NCBI GenBank assembly: GCA_020635275.1
Contig: JACKAA010000002.1
Coordinates: forward strand, 124,001 to 188,000
DNA: 64,000 bases
Direction of reading: 5' to 3'
Source: Ignavibacteriales bacterium
Lineage (GTDB): Bacteria; Bacteroidota; Ignavibacteria; Ignavibacteriales; Melioribacteraceae
Shown: positions 1 through 8,722 of the stretch, piece after piece
How positions within the stretch are numbered: position 1 is the stretch's first letter
Layout of the letters: each line of letters starts with the position of its first letter
Notes under the pieces: generated by a model
The model's input: the letters and a program-made list of their open reading frames with translations, nothing else
The model's database searches: none
Told to the model about the DNA's origin: nothing
Position numbers and translations under genes: made by a program

Positions 1-1336
1 TAATAATTTTACTTAAAATTAAACTTTCTCTAGTAACTACGGGCAAACTTAATTTAGTAATTATAAAAAATACTGTGAAATTTAGAAAGACATAAAGCTC
101 ATTTACATATCCAAGTTTTTTTACCTGAAATACTGACAATCCAAACAGTCCTAAAATCATAATCAGCAGCAAAAGTAATTCATCATATTGAAGAGAAGTT
201 GTTAAAGAAAACGTTAGAACAGCAATAAACAATAATAAAATAAAAGCAGTAATTAACAATAATTTTATAATTAAATGAATCCGCTTTATTGGGTAATCAT
301 GCAGCAAAAGGTGAAGAGCAGATAATGATTTTGCAATTTTAAATTTTAATAATAGAGGATGAAGTCCAACAAAAATTAATCCTAATACTAAAAATAGTAT
401 TGTTGATTCAAACTTATAGTCAAATAAATATAAAACTGCAGGAACAATAAAAAGAACTGAAAATAATTCTATTATAAATACTGTCAGTTCATGACTAATT
501 ATACTTTTCTTTAAAATATGATGTTGATGATCAGTATCCTTCAATAAAGGATTTTTCTTTTTCACAATTCTTAAAATAAACACCTTAAAAGTATCAATTA
601 GCGGTACTGCTAAGAGAAATAGAGGAAATGTTAAATCTAAAACAGCATCATTAAAATTAATTGAAGTTAGAAAGGCGATGGAAATTAGGAAGAATCCTAA
701 AACAAGAGCACCGGTATCACCAAGAAAAAGACTTGCCGGAAATGCATTAAATCTTAAAAATCCAATTGTTGAACCCAATAAACTTACTGTCAATAAAATT
801 AGAAGAAGGTTATCTGCTTTTATTGCCAATGCAAGTAACGTACTAAAAATAAGTATGGAATAACCGCTTGCTAATCCATCCAATCCATCAAGAAAGTTAA
901 TTGAATTTATTGATCCAACTATAAATAATATTAAAATTAAATAATCATATGGATGTTCAAAAGTATAACCAAATAGACTAATTTCTGAATAAAATTGCTG
1001 TAAATAAAGAATGAGTAAAACTGCTGTAATGTTGTGAATTATGAATTTTATAAAACTATTTAGTCCTAAAACATCATCAACAATTCCGGCAAAAACTAAT
1101 ATTGTTACCGAGACCAACAAAAGTTTAATTGATTCAAAATCTTCAATAAATCCATTTACCATTATCAGCACAATAAAAAAGATAATTATCCCGCCCATTT
1201 TAGGTATTTCTTCAGTATGAATTTTACCTGCTCCGGGATAATCAATAATTTTTGATTTTTTAAGAAATGTAATTAGATGAGGCGTAAGAATAATCGTCAT
1301 TACAAGACTTGTAAAAAATATTAGAAGATATATCAT
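1..1336 (-). CDS. WecA/MraY-family polyprenyl-phosphate sugar-1-phosphate transferase (C-terminus cut by window edge)
   Basis: The reverse strand is open for 445 codons from an ATG at 1336 and runs off the left edge. It is strongly hydrophobic, with many membrane segments. Family motifs visible are KMGGIIIF (about residues 46-53), an Asp pair in GIVDDVLG (about 84-91), NFLDGLDGLASG (about 147-158), SLFLGDTGALVLG (about 201-213) and the His-rich DTDHQHH (about 267-273). Known members transfer a sugar-1-phosphate from a UDP-sugar to undecaprenyl phosphate and so start O-antigen, teichoic or exopolysaccharide chains. About 170 further hydrophobic residues follow the His-rich motif, longer than typical WecA. 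It lies 77 bases downstream of a Wzc-like gene on the same strand, which fits a polysaccharide operon. The exact substrate cannot be read from sequence. Confidence 0.85.
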   Translation of the reverse strand, partial: MIYLLIFFTSLVMTIILTPHLITFLKKSKIIDYPGAGKIHTEEIPKMGGIIIFFIVLIMVNGFIEDFESIKLLLVSVTILVFAGIVDDVLGLNSFIKFIIHNITAVLLILYLQQFYSEISLFGYTFEHPYDYLILILFIVGSINSINFLDGLDGLASGYSILIFSTLLALAIKADNLLLILLTVSLLGSTIGFLRFNAFPASLFLGDTGALVLGFFLISIAFLTSINFNDAVLDLTFPLFLLAVPLIDTFKVFILRIVKKKNPLLKDTDHQHHILKKSIISHELTVFIIELFSVLFIVPAVLYLFDYKFESTILFLVLGLIFVGLHPLLLKFKIAKSLSALHLLLHDYPIKRIHLIIKLLLITAFILLLFIAVLTFSLTTSLQYDELLLLLIMILGLFGLSVFQVKKLGYVNELYVFLNFTVFFIITKLSLPVVTRESLILSKII

Positions 1337-1413
1337 GCTAAGTACTATTCTTCTTAATTTTGTTTTTGATAGGTTTAGTATTTGTAAACTTCAAAATAGA
1401 AAAAATTTACAAA

Positions 1414-3465
1414 TTAGGTACTTACATCATTTAGCACTACGTTATAACCAGTAATATTATTTTCTTCCAAAATTGATTTTGCAGTCAATATTTCTGTCAA
1501 TTTAGTTTTATTTGCTCTAACTACCAAAATGACGTCATCAATTTCTCCGGCAATTTCTGCAGTTTCTTTTAATGAACATAACGAACTTGTATCATAAACA
1601 ATATAATCATAATGATTTTTAACAGTACTCATAAAATTTTTCATTCTTTCAGATGTTATAATTACAGCTGGATTTTGAGGGAACTCGATACAAGTGATTA
1701 AGTCCAAATTTTTGTTATGTGTGGTTCTAATAATTTCATTTAATTCTTTTTTTCTAAAGAGATAATGTGCTAAAGAAGGTGTGGATTTAATTCTGAAAAA
1801 TTTATTCAATTGCGGGTTCTTTAAATCAGCATCTACTAAAAGTACTTTGTGATCAGAATTTGCTAAAGCTAAAGCTACGTTAGAAGCTATAAGACTTTTG
1901 CCTTCAGAATCTTGACCGCTTGTAACCATAATTGTTTTTAATGGTTTATCAAGACTTCCATATTTCAGAAAAGTTTCAATGTTAGAAAATGATTCAATGA
2001 TTTTCGGATCAAGCTCTCTTTGTTCAGTTTCATTTAATGCATCAAATAATAAGGAAGATCCACTAGGAATTGAAGGAATTTTTGCAATAATTTTAAAACC
2101 AGATTCTTCCAAATCTTCTTGAGTTTTTATAAGTTCTATTTGAGTTGAATTTTGCGAAAAGGCTAAGAATAAACCTATAATTAAACCAATCAACGCGCCA
2201 ATTATTATGTTTAAGGAAGTATTTGGACTAAAATATGTTTGAGGAACTTCAGCAGTTATAACTCTATCAATTTCTGCAAAAAAATCATTTTCTCTATCTT
2301 TTAATTTTTGAGCTTTTGTTTTAAGCTTTATTGCTAATGTATTGTTAAATTTTTTCGTTCTTGCTTCTCTAGCCACTTCAATAAAATTAAATGGAATTCT
2401 ATTAAATTGATCTTCAAGATCAGTCATTATGCCAAATATTATTGATTTGGTAAAATCTATAGAGTTTACTTTAATCTGATTTTCTAATAATTCTTTGGAT
2501 AAATCTTTAAGAAAGCTTTTGTTACTTATATTATTTTCACTAGCAATTTTTTCAATGAAATTTTCAGTGTTATTTAAAAGATCATTCCTAACTGATTGTA
2601 AATTACTTAAGTTGTAAATTCCTTCCCATGGATATTCAATTGGGAAATTGCCCAGTTTTTGTGAGATCATTGAAAGATTATTTTTGGTTTCCAATCTTTC
2701 TAATCTAACTTTTGATTCATTTAATTTGGTATCGTTAAAAAGTAATATGTTTGAACTTACGGAAGGAAAATCTCTTTCTAATACATTTTGTAAATTTTGA
2801 AGTCTTACTGAATAAAAATTATTATCTAACTCAATACTTTCCAATTCTGATTCAAATTCAGAAATTCTGGAAATTACTTGCTCTTGCTGAACATTTAAAA
2901 CTGTGGTACTGGTTTGCTGACTTGCAATACTTCTTCTAATATCTTCTTGTAATGATTTATCTCTTTCGTTAATTTCTTTTAACGTGGAAAGTAAAGCGGA
3001 TCTATTTGCTAAAATATTTCTTTCAGAAAACTTTTCGGAAATTGTATTTGAAATTTCAGCAGATTTTTCCCCTTCATCACTAATTACATTAACATCAATT
3101 GAAGATGCGCCGCCGTTTTCAACTATTTCTACTGAGGAAGTTAGCTCATCTTGATTTATGTGAATTCCTTTATTTGTTAATGAACCAATAACATTTTCCT
3201 GAAAATTATCTGAATTTAGATATTGAATTTCATTGGTTAAACTTCCATTATCAGATAAATATGAACTATTTACTGAATTATACTTAAAGTAAATTTGTGA
3301 AGTAGATTTATATTTTTTTGGTAATATAAAGGATACAGCAGCAGCTAATATAATTCCGCCCAACAACAAACTAATTACTAAATTTTTCTTCTGCAAAACA
3401 AGATTTATACGTTTTTTTAATCTCTGCTGAAACGGTATTTGAATAAGATTATTTTTTGTATCCAT
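1414..3465 (-). CDS. Wzc/CapB-like polysaccharide chain-length determinant with P-loop kinase domain
   Basis: 683 residues. A Wzz-type N-terminal part has a first membrane helix near residues 28-48, a long periplasmic coiled-coil-rich segment, and a second helix near 418-437. A cytoplasmic P-loop domain of the BY-kinase/CpsD type follows: modified Walker A GQDSEGKS (517-524), Walker A' VLLVDAD (about 541-547) and the Walker B-like YDYIVYDTSS (about 619-628). In known systems such proteins set polysaccharide length and couple polymerisation to export. The tail after the P-loop domain has a single Tyr and no Tyr cluster, so the usual autophosphorylation substrate is missing. Upstream of, and probably co-transcribed with, the WecA-like gene; divergent from the kinase gene at 3645. 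Confidence 0.85.
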   Translation of the reverse strand: MDTKNNLIQIPFQQRLKKRINLVLQKKNLVISLLLGGIILAAAVSFILPKKYKSTSQIYFKYNSVNSSYLSDNGSLTNEIQYLNSDNFQENVIGSLTNKGIHINQDELTSSVEIVENGGASSIDVNVISDEGEKSAEISNTISEKFSERNILANRSALLSTLKEINERDKSLQEDIRRSIASQQTSTTVLNVQQEQVISRISEFESELESIELDNNFYSVRLQNLQNVLERDFPSVSSNILLFNDTKLNESKVRLERLETKNNLSMISQKLGNFPIEYPWEGIYNLSNLQSVRNDLLNNTENFIEKIASENNISNKSFLKDLSKELLENQIKVNSIDFTKSIIFGIMTDLEDQFNRIPFNFIEVAREARTKKFNNTLAIKLKTKAQKLKDRENDFFAEIDRVITAEVPQTYFSPNTSLNIIIGALIGLIIGLFLAFSQNSTQIELIKTQEDLEESGFKIIAKIPSIPSGSSLLFDALNETEQRELDPKIIESFSNIETFLKYGSLDKPLKTIMVTSGQDSEGKSLIASNVALALANSDHKVLLVDADLKNPQLNKFFRIKSTPSLAHYLFRKKELNEIIRTTHNKNLDLITCIEFPQNPAVIITSERMKNFMSTVKNHYDYIVYDTSSLCSLKETAEIAGEIDDVILVVRANKTKLTEILTAKSILEENNITGYNVVLNDVST

Positions 3466-3630
3466 ATTTAATTTTTATTAGTAAAATTTTTGCAAAAACC
3501 GCTAAAAAAGAGTTTTAAAATACAAATGTGTATAATAATTAACAATAAACTAAATAAACAGCACAATAACTATAAAAATGTGATTTAACTCAATATTATT
3601 CTTATTAATTCGATTATGGGTATTATATAT

Positions 3631-3638
3631 ATCGATAA
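3631..3638 (+). promoter_or_regulatory. ATCGATAA motif just before the kinase start
   Basis: ATCGATAA lies 6 bases before the ATG at 3645 in the 179-base divergent gap (3466-3644). The same octamer, or ACCGATAA, occurs upstream of the pilin-like cassettes and their kinase module (45103, 47886, 50468, 55509). Here there is no matching TAAA 15 bases upstream and it sits too close to the start codon for a -10 element, so chance is likely. I see nothing else clear in this gap. Confidence 0.15.
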
Positions 3639-3644
3639 AACCTA

Positions 3645-5312
3645 ATGGAAACAATTTCAGAAAAAATTAAGATAGATAAGTCCAATCAGATAAAATATCT
3701 GCAGGCAGAAATTAAACATCTTCAGGATGATATTAAGGTTTTAAAAAAGAAGAAAAACCTTAAAGATCATGCTTTAAATGTTTCTCAAAATAGTACGGTA
3801 ATTACTGATTTCAGAGGTAAAATAATTTGGGTAAACAAGGCTTTTACTCGCTTAACAGGTTATTCTTTAGAAGAAGTAATTGGTAAAAATCCGCGTATAT
3901 TAAAATCTGGTAAGCATGATGAAGAGTTTTACAACAAACTGTGGGATACAATTATTTCCGGGAAAAGCTGGCATGGAGAAATAATTAACAAAAAGAAAAG
4001 CGGTGAATTGTATCATGAAAGGATAAATATTGAACCAGTTCTAAACGATGAAAATATTATTACAAATTTTATTGCAACAAAAGAAGACATAACAGGAAAA
4101 AGACTTACTGATGAAGCATTAAATGAATCATATATTAAATATGAAGAATTAGCTTACATTTTTAATCAAAGTCCCGCAATTGGATTTTTATGGTCAGAAA
4201 ATGAAGAAAGAAGTGTTGAATTTGTTACAGAAAATATAAAACAATGGAATTATACACCTGAAGAATTTTATTCGCAAAAACTATCCTTTTCAGATATTAT
4301 TTATTCAGAAGATAAAAAAAATGTTTTAGATGAAATTTCTGAAAAGATAAATGCCGGCAAAGAAAGATTAAAACAGCATTATAGAATTATTACAAAAAAT
4401 GGAGATATAAGATGGGTAGATTCTCATCTTTATGTCAGACTTGGTGAAAATGATTCTGTTACACATTTGCAAGGTGTAGTTTTAGATGTAACCGATAGAA
4501 AAATGGCTGAGGAAGAATCTAAGCATCAGCTTGAACAACTAATGCAGGCAGATAAAATGATTGCTCTTGGAACTTTAGTTTCCGGTGTTGCCCATGAAAT
4601 TAACAATCCCAATAATTTTGTAATGTTGAATATTCCTCTAATTGAAAAAGTATGGTTTAACATTCTTCCAATATTACAAAACCACTTTGAAGAAAACGGC
4701 GATTTTAGTGTTGGTGATAGATTAATGTATTCCAAAATTAAACAATCAATGCCTTTGCTTTTGGGTGGAATTAATGATGGTTCTCAAAGAATTAAAAACA
4801 TTGTTGAAGATTTAAAGAGTTTTGCCCGCAAAGATTCTTTGGGTTATAATCAAGAAGTTGATATAAATAAAGTAGTTCAGACTTCTGTAAATTTAACTGC
4901 AAATTTAGTTTCAAAATCGACTGAAAAATTTGTTGTTAAATATTCACCAAAACCACTTTATGTAAAAGGTAATAAACAAAAATTAGAGCAAGTGTTAATA
5001 AATCTTATAGAAAATAGTTGTCAAGCTTTAAGCGAAAGAAAACAATCGGTAAAAATATTAATTGAACAAAAATCAAATTTTGCAATAATTAATGTTTCTG
5101 ATGAAGGATATGGAATAAAATCTGATGTGATCAAAAAAATTAAAGATCCATTCTTTACAACTAAAAGAAATAAAGGCGGCACAGGTTTAGGTCTTTCAAT
5201 TGCATCAAAAATTTTAATTGAACATAACGGCACTTTAGATTTTCAATCTGAACCGGAAAAAGGAACAACTGCGACAATAAAAATTCCAATATTGAATGGT
5301 GAAAGTAAATGA
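3645..5312 (+). CDS. PAS-PAS sensor histidine kinase
   Basis: 555 residues, with no membrane segment, so probably cytosolic. Order: N-terminal coiled coil (1-40), PAS 1 (about 45-150, ending in the typical EDITGKR), PAS 2 with PAC (about 165-285), HisKA with H-box GVAHEINNPNNF (phospho-acceptor His317), then HATPase_c with N-box LINLIENSCQAL, G1 DEGYGI, F-box DPFFTTK and G2 GGTGLGLS. All catalytic boxes look intact. Its stop overlaps the start of the sigma54 activator by 4 bases (ATGA), so the two are almost certainly a cognate pair. The stimulus is unknown; PAS domains often sense redox state, oxygen or small ligands. Confidence 0.92.
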   Translation: METISEKIKIDKSNQIKYLQAEIKHLQDDIKVLKKKKNLKDHALNVSQNSTVITDFRGKIIWVNKAFTRLTGYSLEEVIGKNPRILKSGKHDEEFYNKLWDTIISGKSWHGEIINKKKSGELYHERINIEPVLNDENIITNFIATKEDITGKRLTDEALNESYIKYEELAYIFNQSPAIGFLWSENEERSVEFVTENIKQWNYTPEEFYSQKLSFSDIIYSEDKKNVLDEISEKINAGKERLKQHYRIITKNGDIRWVDSHLYVRLGENDSVTHLQGVVLDVTDRKMAEEESKHQLEQLMQADKMIALGTLVSGVAHEINNPNNFVMLNIPLIEKVWFNILPILQNHFEENGDFSVGDRLMYSKIKQSMPLLLGGINDGSQRIKNIVEDLKSFARKDSLGYNQEVDINKVVQTSVNLTANLVSKSTEKFVVKYSPKPLYVKGNKQKLEQVLINLIENSCQALSERKQSVKILIEQKSNFAIINVSDEGYGIKSDVIKKIKDPFFTTKRNKGGTGLGLSIASKILIEHNGTLDFQSEPEKGTTATIKIPILNGESK

Positions 5313-6724
5313 GTGAAGTAAAACATCCAAAACATCCAATTTTACTTGTTGATGATGAAATTAATTTATTAAATTCTTTTGAACTTACATTACTGGATAA
5401 TGGAATTGATAACACAATTTTGTGTAATGACAGCCGAAATGTTTTAGATATTTTAAAGAACAATAAAATATCTCTTGTATTGCTTGATCTCTCAATGCCT
5501 TTTATTAGAGGTGAAGAATTATTAAAAGAAATAGTTCCCAATTATCCTGAGGTACAAGTAATTGTTGTAACCGGAGATACAGAAATTGAAACTGCCGTTA
5601 ACTGCATGAAACTTGGAGCATTTGATTATATTGTAAAACCAGTAGAAAACAATAGATTCTTAAATGTTATAAACAAAGCTCTGGAAATTCAACGCCTCAA
5701 AAATGAAAATCTTTCACTTAAATCAATTTTAACTTCCGATGAGCTTAAAAAGCCTGAAGTATTTGAAGAAATTATAACTGTTAGTCAAAAAATGAAAATG
5801 ATTTTTCATTATATGGAAGCCATTTCAAGCACTTCAGAACCTATTTTAGTTACAGGAGAAACAGGGGTAGGTAAGGAATTAATTGCCAAAGCACTTCACA
5901 AATTAAGTGAACGAAAAGGATATTTTGTAACTACGAATATTGCAGGTTTAGATGATCAGATGTTTTCTGATACATTATTTGGACATAAAAAAGGTGCCTT
6001 TACAAATGCCATTGACGATCGGAAAGGTCAAATTGAAAGAGCTTCCGGTGGAACAATTTTTCTTGATGAAATTGGAGATTTAAGTTTTCAATCTCAAGTA
6101 AAGCTTTTACGTTTACTCCAAGAAAAAGAATTTTATCCGCTTGGTTCAGATACACCAAGATTTACAGATGCATTAATTATTTTAGCAACAAATAAAAATC
6201 TTGAGCAAATGGTTAATGAAGGAACTTTTAGAAAAGATTTATATTATCGTTTAAATGTTCATCATATAACCCCAATTCCGTTAAGAGACCGACTCGAAGA
6301 TCTGCCTTATTTAATTGAGTATTTTTTACAAAAAGCAGCAAAAAATTTCAATAAAAAGAAACCAACTGTTCCGAATGAGCTTTACACATTATTGTCGACT
6401 TATCATTTCCCAGGCAACATTAGAGAACTTCAATCAATGGTTTTTGATGCTGTGGGAACACATAAATCAAAAATTATGTCATTAAGTGTTTTTAAAAAAC
6501 ATATAAATCCAAATTCAAAAATAGAGCCTGATAAACCAGATTTTACTAATGATGAGCAAGTACTTTTTGGTGAAAAATTACCAACTCTTAAAGAAGTTCA
6601 AAATGCATTGGTTGATGAAGCTCTAAAAAGGACAAATAACAACCAGAGCATTGCTGCACAAATTTTAGGCGTAACAAGACAGGCATTAAACAGAAGAGTT
6701 ATACAAGTAAAAAAATCAAATTAA
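5309..6724 (+). CDS. NtrC-family sigma54-dependent response regulator
   Basis: 471 residues. The receiver domain (about 9-125) has the acidic pair at D15/D16, phospho-acceptor D60, T88 and K110. The AAA+ domain has Walker A GETGVGKE (183-190), the sigma54-contact loop as GAFTNA (229-234, where GAFTGA is canonical) and Walker B GGTIFLDEIGDL (247-258). A Fis-type helix-turn-helix closes the protein (SIAAQILGVTRQALNRRV). It activates sigma54 promoters by ATP-driven remodelling when phosphorylated, presumably by the overlapping upstream kinase. It is the only sigma54 activator seen in the window; a sigma54-like promoter lies at 45116, but a link between them is inference. Confidence 0.94.
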   Translation: MSEVKHPKHPILLVDDEINLLNSFELTLLDNGIDNTILCNDSRNVLDILKNNKISLVLLDLSMPFIRGEELLKEIVPNYPEVQVIVVTGDTEIETAVNCMKLGAFDYIVKPVENNRFLNVINKALEIQRLKNENLSLKSILTSDELKKPEVFEEIITVSQKMKMIFHYMEAISSTSEPILVTGETGVGKELIAKALHKLSERKGYFVTTNIAGLDDQMFSDTLFGHKKGAFTNAIDDRKGQIERASGGTIFLDEIGDLSFQSQVKLLRLLQEKEFYPLGSDTPRFTDALIILATNKNLEQMVNEGTFRKDLYYRLNVHHITPIPLRDRLEDLPYLIEYFLQKAAKNFNKKKPTVPNELYTLLSTYHFPGNIRELQSMVFDAVGTHKSKIMSLSVFKKHINPNSKIEPDKPDFTNDEQVLFGEKLPTLKEVQNALVDEALKRTNNNQSIAAQILGVTRQALNRRVIQVKKSN

Positions 6725-6734
6725 GGTGTGTCTC

Positions 6735-6762
6735 AAAATAAGATAATTTTATATCTTATTTT
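6735..6762 (+). terminator. Stem-loop after the kinase/regulator operon
   Basis: AAAATAAGATA (6735-6745) and TATCTTATTTT (6752-6762) form a perfect 11-base-pair stem with a 6-base loop, starting 11 bases after the stop codon at 6724. The stem is AT-rich and ends in T residues, as expected for a weak intrinsic terminator. Confidence 0.5.
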
Positions 6763-6844
6763 ATTACAATTCATTATCTTTATTTATGTCATGTATATTT
6801 TCTATTTATTAAAATCCTAAATCCAATTTACAATAGGGTTGTTA

Positions 6845-8245
6845 ATGAAAAAATTTGGTTTATTACTTATTATCATAATTTTTTTTACTTCAAATCAGAA
6901 TTTTGGTCAGTTCTCAACATTTAAGAGTAATCCATTTTCAAATACAATTATTTTATCTCTTGGAGCCGGAATTTCTCAAAACGGAACAGATTATTCAACT
7001 TATGATTTAGGATTTACCGGTAACGGATCAGTCGAATATTTTTTTTCTAACAGTTCCGATGTTTTCCTTGGATTAAAATTAGAGTCAGGATATACAAATC
7101 TTATTGGAAATTCAAAATCATTAACACCTAGTAAATTTGATACAGAAGTTTTGAGTTTTGGTCCTTCGGCTACATTAAATTATAAAGTTACAAAAGAAAT
7201 CTTCCCTTTTATTGGTTTTGGTGTTAGAAATCTTTGGTACGATAATTTTTCTTCATTCGATATTTCAACTGAGCTTGGTTTAAGATATTTAATATCAAGA
7301 TACTTTTCTATAAACGGAAGTATTGCTCTGAACTTTTTATCTGAAGATAATATAGATGGATATGAAATTGCCAGATCAAGCAAAGATTTTTACTCTACAT
7401 ATTCAATTGGCTTTTCTTACGCTGTTGATTTAACAGTTGCTAATGATATTGATAACGATGGAATAGAAAATAAAATTGATAAATGCCCTGAACAAGAAGA
7501 AGATTTTGATGGATTTGAAGATACTGATGGTTGTCCGGAATTTGACAATGATAAAGATGGAATTGTTGATTTAAAAGATCAGTGTGTTAATGAATCAGAA
7601 GATTTTGATGGATTTGAAGACACTGATGGCTGCCCTGACTTTGATAATGATGGTGATGGAATTTTGGATGTAGATGATAGTTGTCCTGATCTTAAAGAAG
7701 ATTTTGATGGATTTGAAGATACTGATGGTTGCCCTGAATATGATAATGATAAAGATGGAATTTTAGATGAAAATGATAAATGTCCCAATGAGCCTGAAAC
7801 TTTTAATAATTTTGAAGATGCCGATGGTTGCCCTGATGAAATTCCCCAAGTTGGATTAATAGAGGAAAAAGTAGAAGAAAATTCAATAAGAATTGCAATT
7901 CCAAATTCATTTTCACTTAAAGGTGATGAAATTTTTGACGGAAATTCTGCTACTCTAAAATCAAGTGCAAATAACCAACTTGATAAAATTGCTTCACAAA
8001 TGAAATCCAATCCAAACTTTAGTTGGAAAATTGAAGGACATTTAGACAATTCTGGAACTCCATTTGAGTTAAAAGCTCTTTCTACTGCAAGAGCAAATGC
8101 AGTTCTTAACTATTTTATTGGAAAAGGTCTTGATCCCAAAATGTTTGAAGCTTTGGGTTTAGCAGATGATTTTCCGGTTGCCCCAAATAATACTAGCCAA
8201 GGTAAAACAAAAAATCGCCGAATTGAAATAAAACGTATCCGATAA
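6845..8245 (+). CDS. OmpA-family outer-membrane protein with TSP type-3 repeats
   Basis: 466 residues from the ATG at 6845, which starts directly at a signal peptide (MKKFGLLLIIIIFF...NFGQ); a TTG two codons earlier is less likely. After a beta-rich, barrel-like region (about 25-195) come four calcium-binding thrombospondin type-3-like repeats (about 200-335) built on DxDxDGIxD and EDFDGFEDTDGCP. An OmpA peptidoglycan-binding domain follows (about 340-466), with KIEGHLDNSGTP and a terminal KNRRIEIKRI. Such proteins link the outer membrane to the cell wall. It is flanked by hairpins and appears to be its own transcription unit. Confidence 0.9.
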   Translation: MKKFGLLLIIIIFFTSNQNFGQFSTFKSNPFSNTIILSLGAGISQNGTDYSTYDLGFTGNGSVEYFFSNSSDVFLGLKLESGYTNLIGNSKSLTPSKFDTEVLSFGPSATLNYKVTKEIFPFIGFGVRNLWYDNFSSFDISTELGLRYLISRYFSINGSIALNFLSEDNIDGYEIARSSKDFYSTYSIGFSYAVDLTVANDIDNDGIENKIDKCPEQEEDFDGFEDTDGCPEFDNDKDGIVDLKDQCVNESEDFDGFEDTDGCPDFDNDGDGILDVDDSCPDLKEDFDGFEDTDGCPEYDNDKDGILDENDKCPNEPETFNNFEDADGCPDEIPQVGLIEEKVEENSIRIAIPNSFSLKGDEIFDGNSATLKSSANNQLDKIASQMKSNPNFSWKIEGHLDNSGTPFELKALSTARANAVLNYFIGKGLDPKMFEALGLADDFPVAPNNTSQGKTKNRRIEIKRIR

Positions 8246-8284
8246 AATCAAAATACCCTATTATTAAATCTGAATATTTATTTG

Positions 8285-8309
8285 CCAATTGCAAGCTATT
8301 TGCAATTGG
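8285..8309 (+). promoter_or_regulatory. Perfect inverted repeat before the Fur-family gene (operator or terminator)
   Basis: CCAATTGCAA (8285-8294) and TTGCAATTGG (8300-8309) are perfect inverted repeats around a 5-base centre, ending 23 bases before the ATG at 8333. The position suits an operator through which a Fur/Zur protein represses its own zinc operon. A T-rich stretch follows the right arm, so it could instead terminate transcription of the OmpA-family gene ending at 8245. Confidence 0.5.
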
Positions 8310-8332
8310 AATATTTTTTAATATCTTTGAAT

Positions 8333-8722
8333 ATGGAAAATTTAATTGAAATTGTTAAAGGATCCGGTGCAAAACTTACATCTCCAAGAAAAAAAGTTTT
8401 GGAAAAACTTTATCATTCGGAGTTACCTTTAACTTTAAAGGAAATTCATAATGAGTGCAAAGATATAGATTTTGCAAGTGTGTACAGAACAATTAAACTT
8501 TTCAACGAAATTGGGTTGGTAGATGAAATTACTTTTGCTGATAAAAAAATTAGATATGAACTTGTTTCCAATTTGCATAATCATCATATAATTTGCTCAA
8601 ACTGCGGGGAAATTGAAAAAGTACCTATTTGTTTTGTTTCAGAAATTAAAAAAATAACCAAATACAAAATTACAAAGCATACACTGGAGTTCATGGGATT
8701 ATGTCCAAATTGTCAAAACTAA
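8333..8722 (+). CDS. Fur-family metal-dependent repressor, probably Zur-like
   Basis: 129 residues from the ATG at 8333. A longer frame from TTG at 8282 would run through the inverted repeat at 8285-8309 and is less likely. The N-terminal winged helix is recognisable (LTSPRKKVLEKLY, DFASVYRTIKLFNEIGLV). The C-terminal dimerisation part has the metal-binding HNHHIICSNCG and a final CPNC, the pair of CxxC zinc sites typical of Fur proteins. Its last 22 bases overlap the znuA-like gene, and with znuC and znuB following, zinc is the likely signal. Fur, Zur and PerR cannot be separated by sequence alone; context argues for Zur. Confidence 0.88.
   Translation: MENLIEIVKGSGAKLTSPRKKVLEKLYHSELPLTLKEIHNECKDIDFASVYRTIKLFNEIGLVDEITFADKKIRYELVSNLHNHHIICSNCGEIEKVPICFVSEIKKITKYKITKHTLEFMGLCPNCQN

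Noticed and set aside
678..863. Plus-strand 61-residue frame inside the WecA-like gene
   Set aside because: It is antisense to a well-supported coding frame (NFLDGLDG and GDTG motifs on the minus strand) and has a shadow-like composition.
5161..5541. Minus-strand 126-residue frame
   Set aside because: Antisense to the kinase/regulator junction, both clearly coding on the plus strand.
7579..8049. Minus-strand Ser/Pro-rich 156-residue frame
   Set aside because: Antisense to the Asp/Gly repeats of the OmpA-family gene, which explains its repetitive composition.
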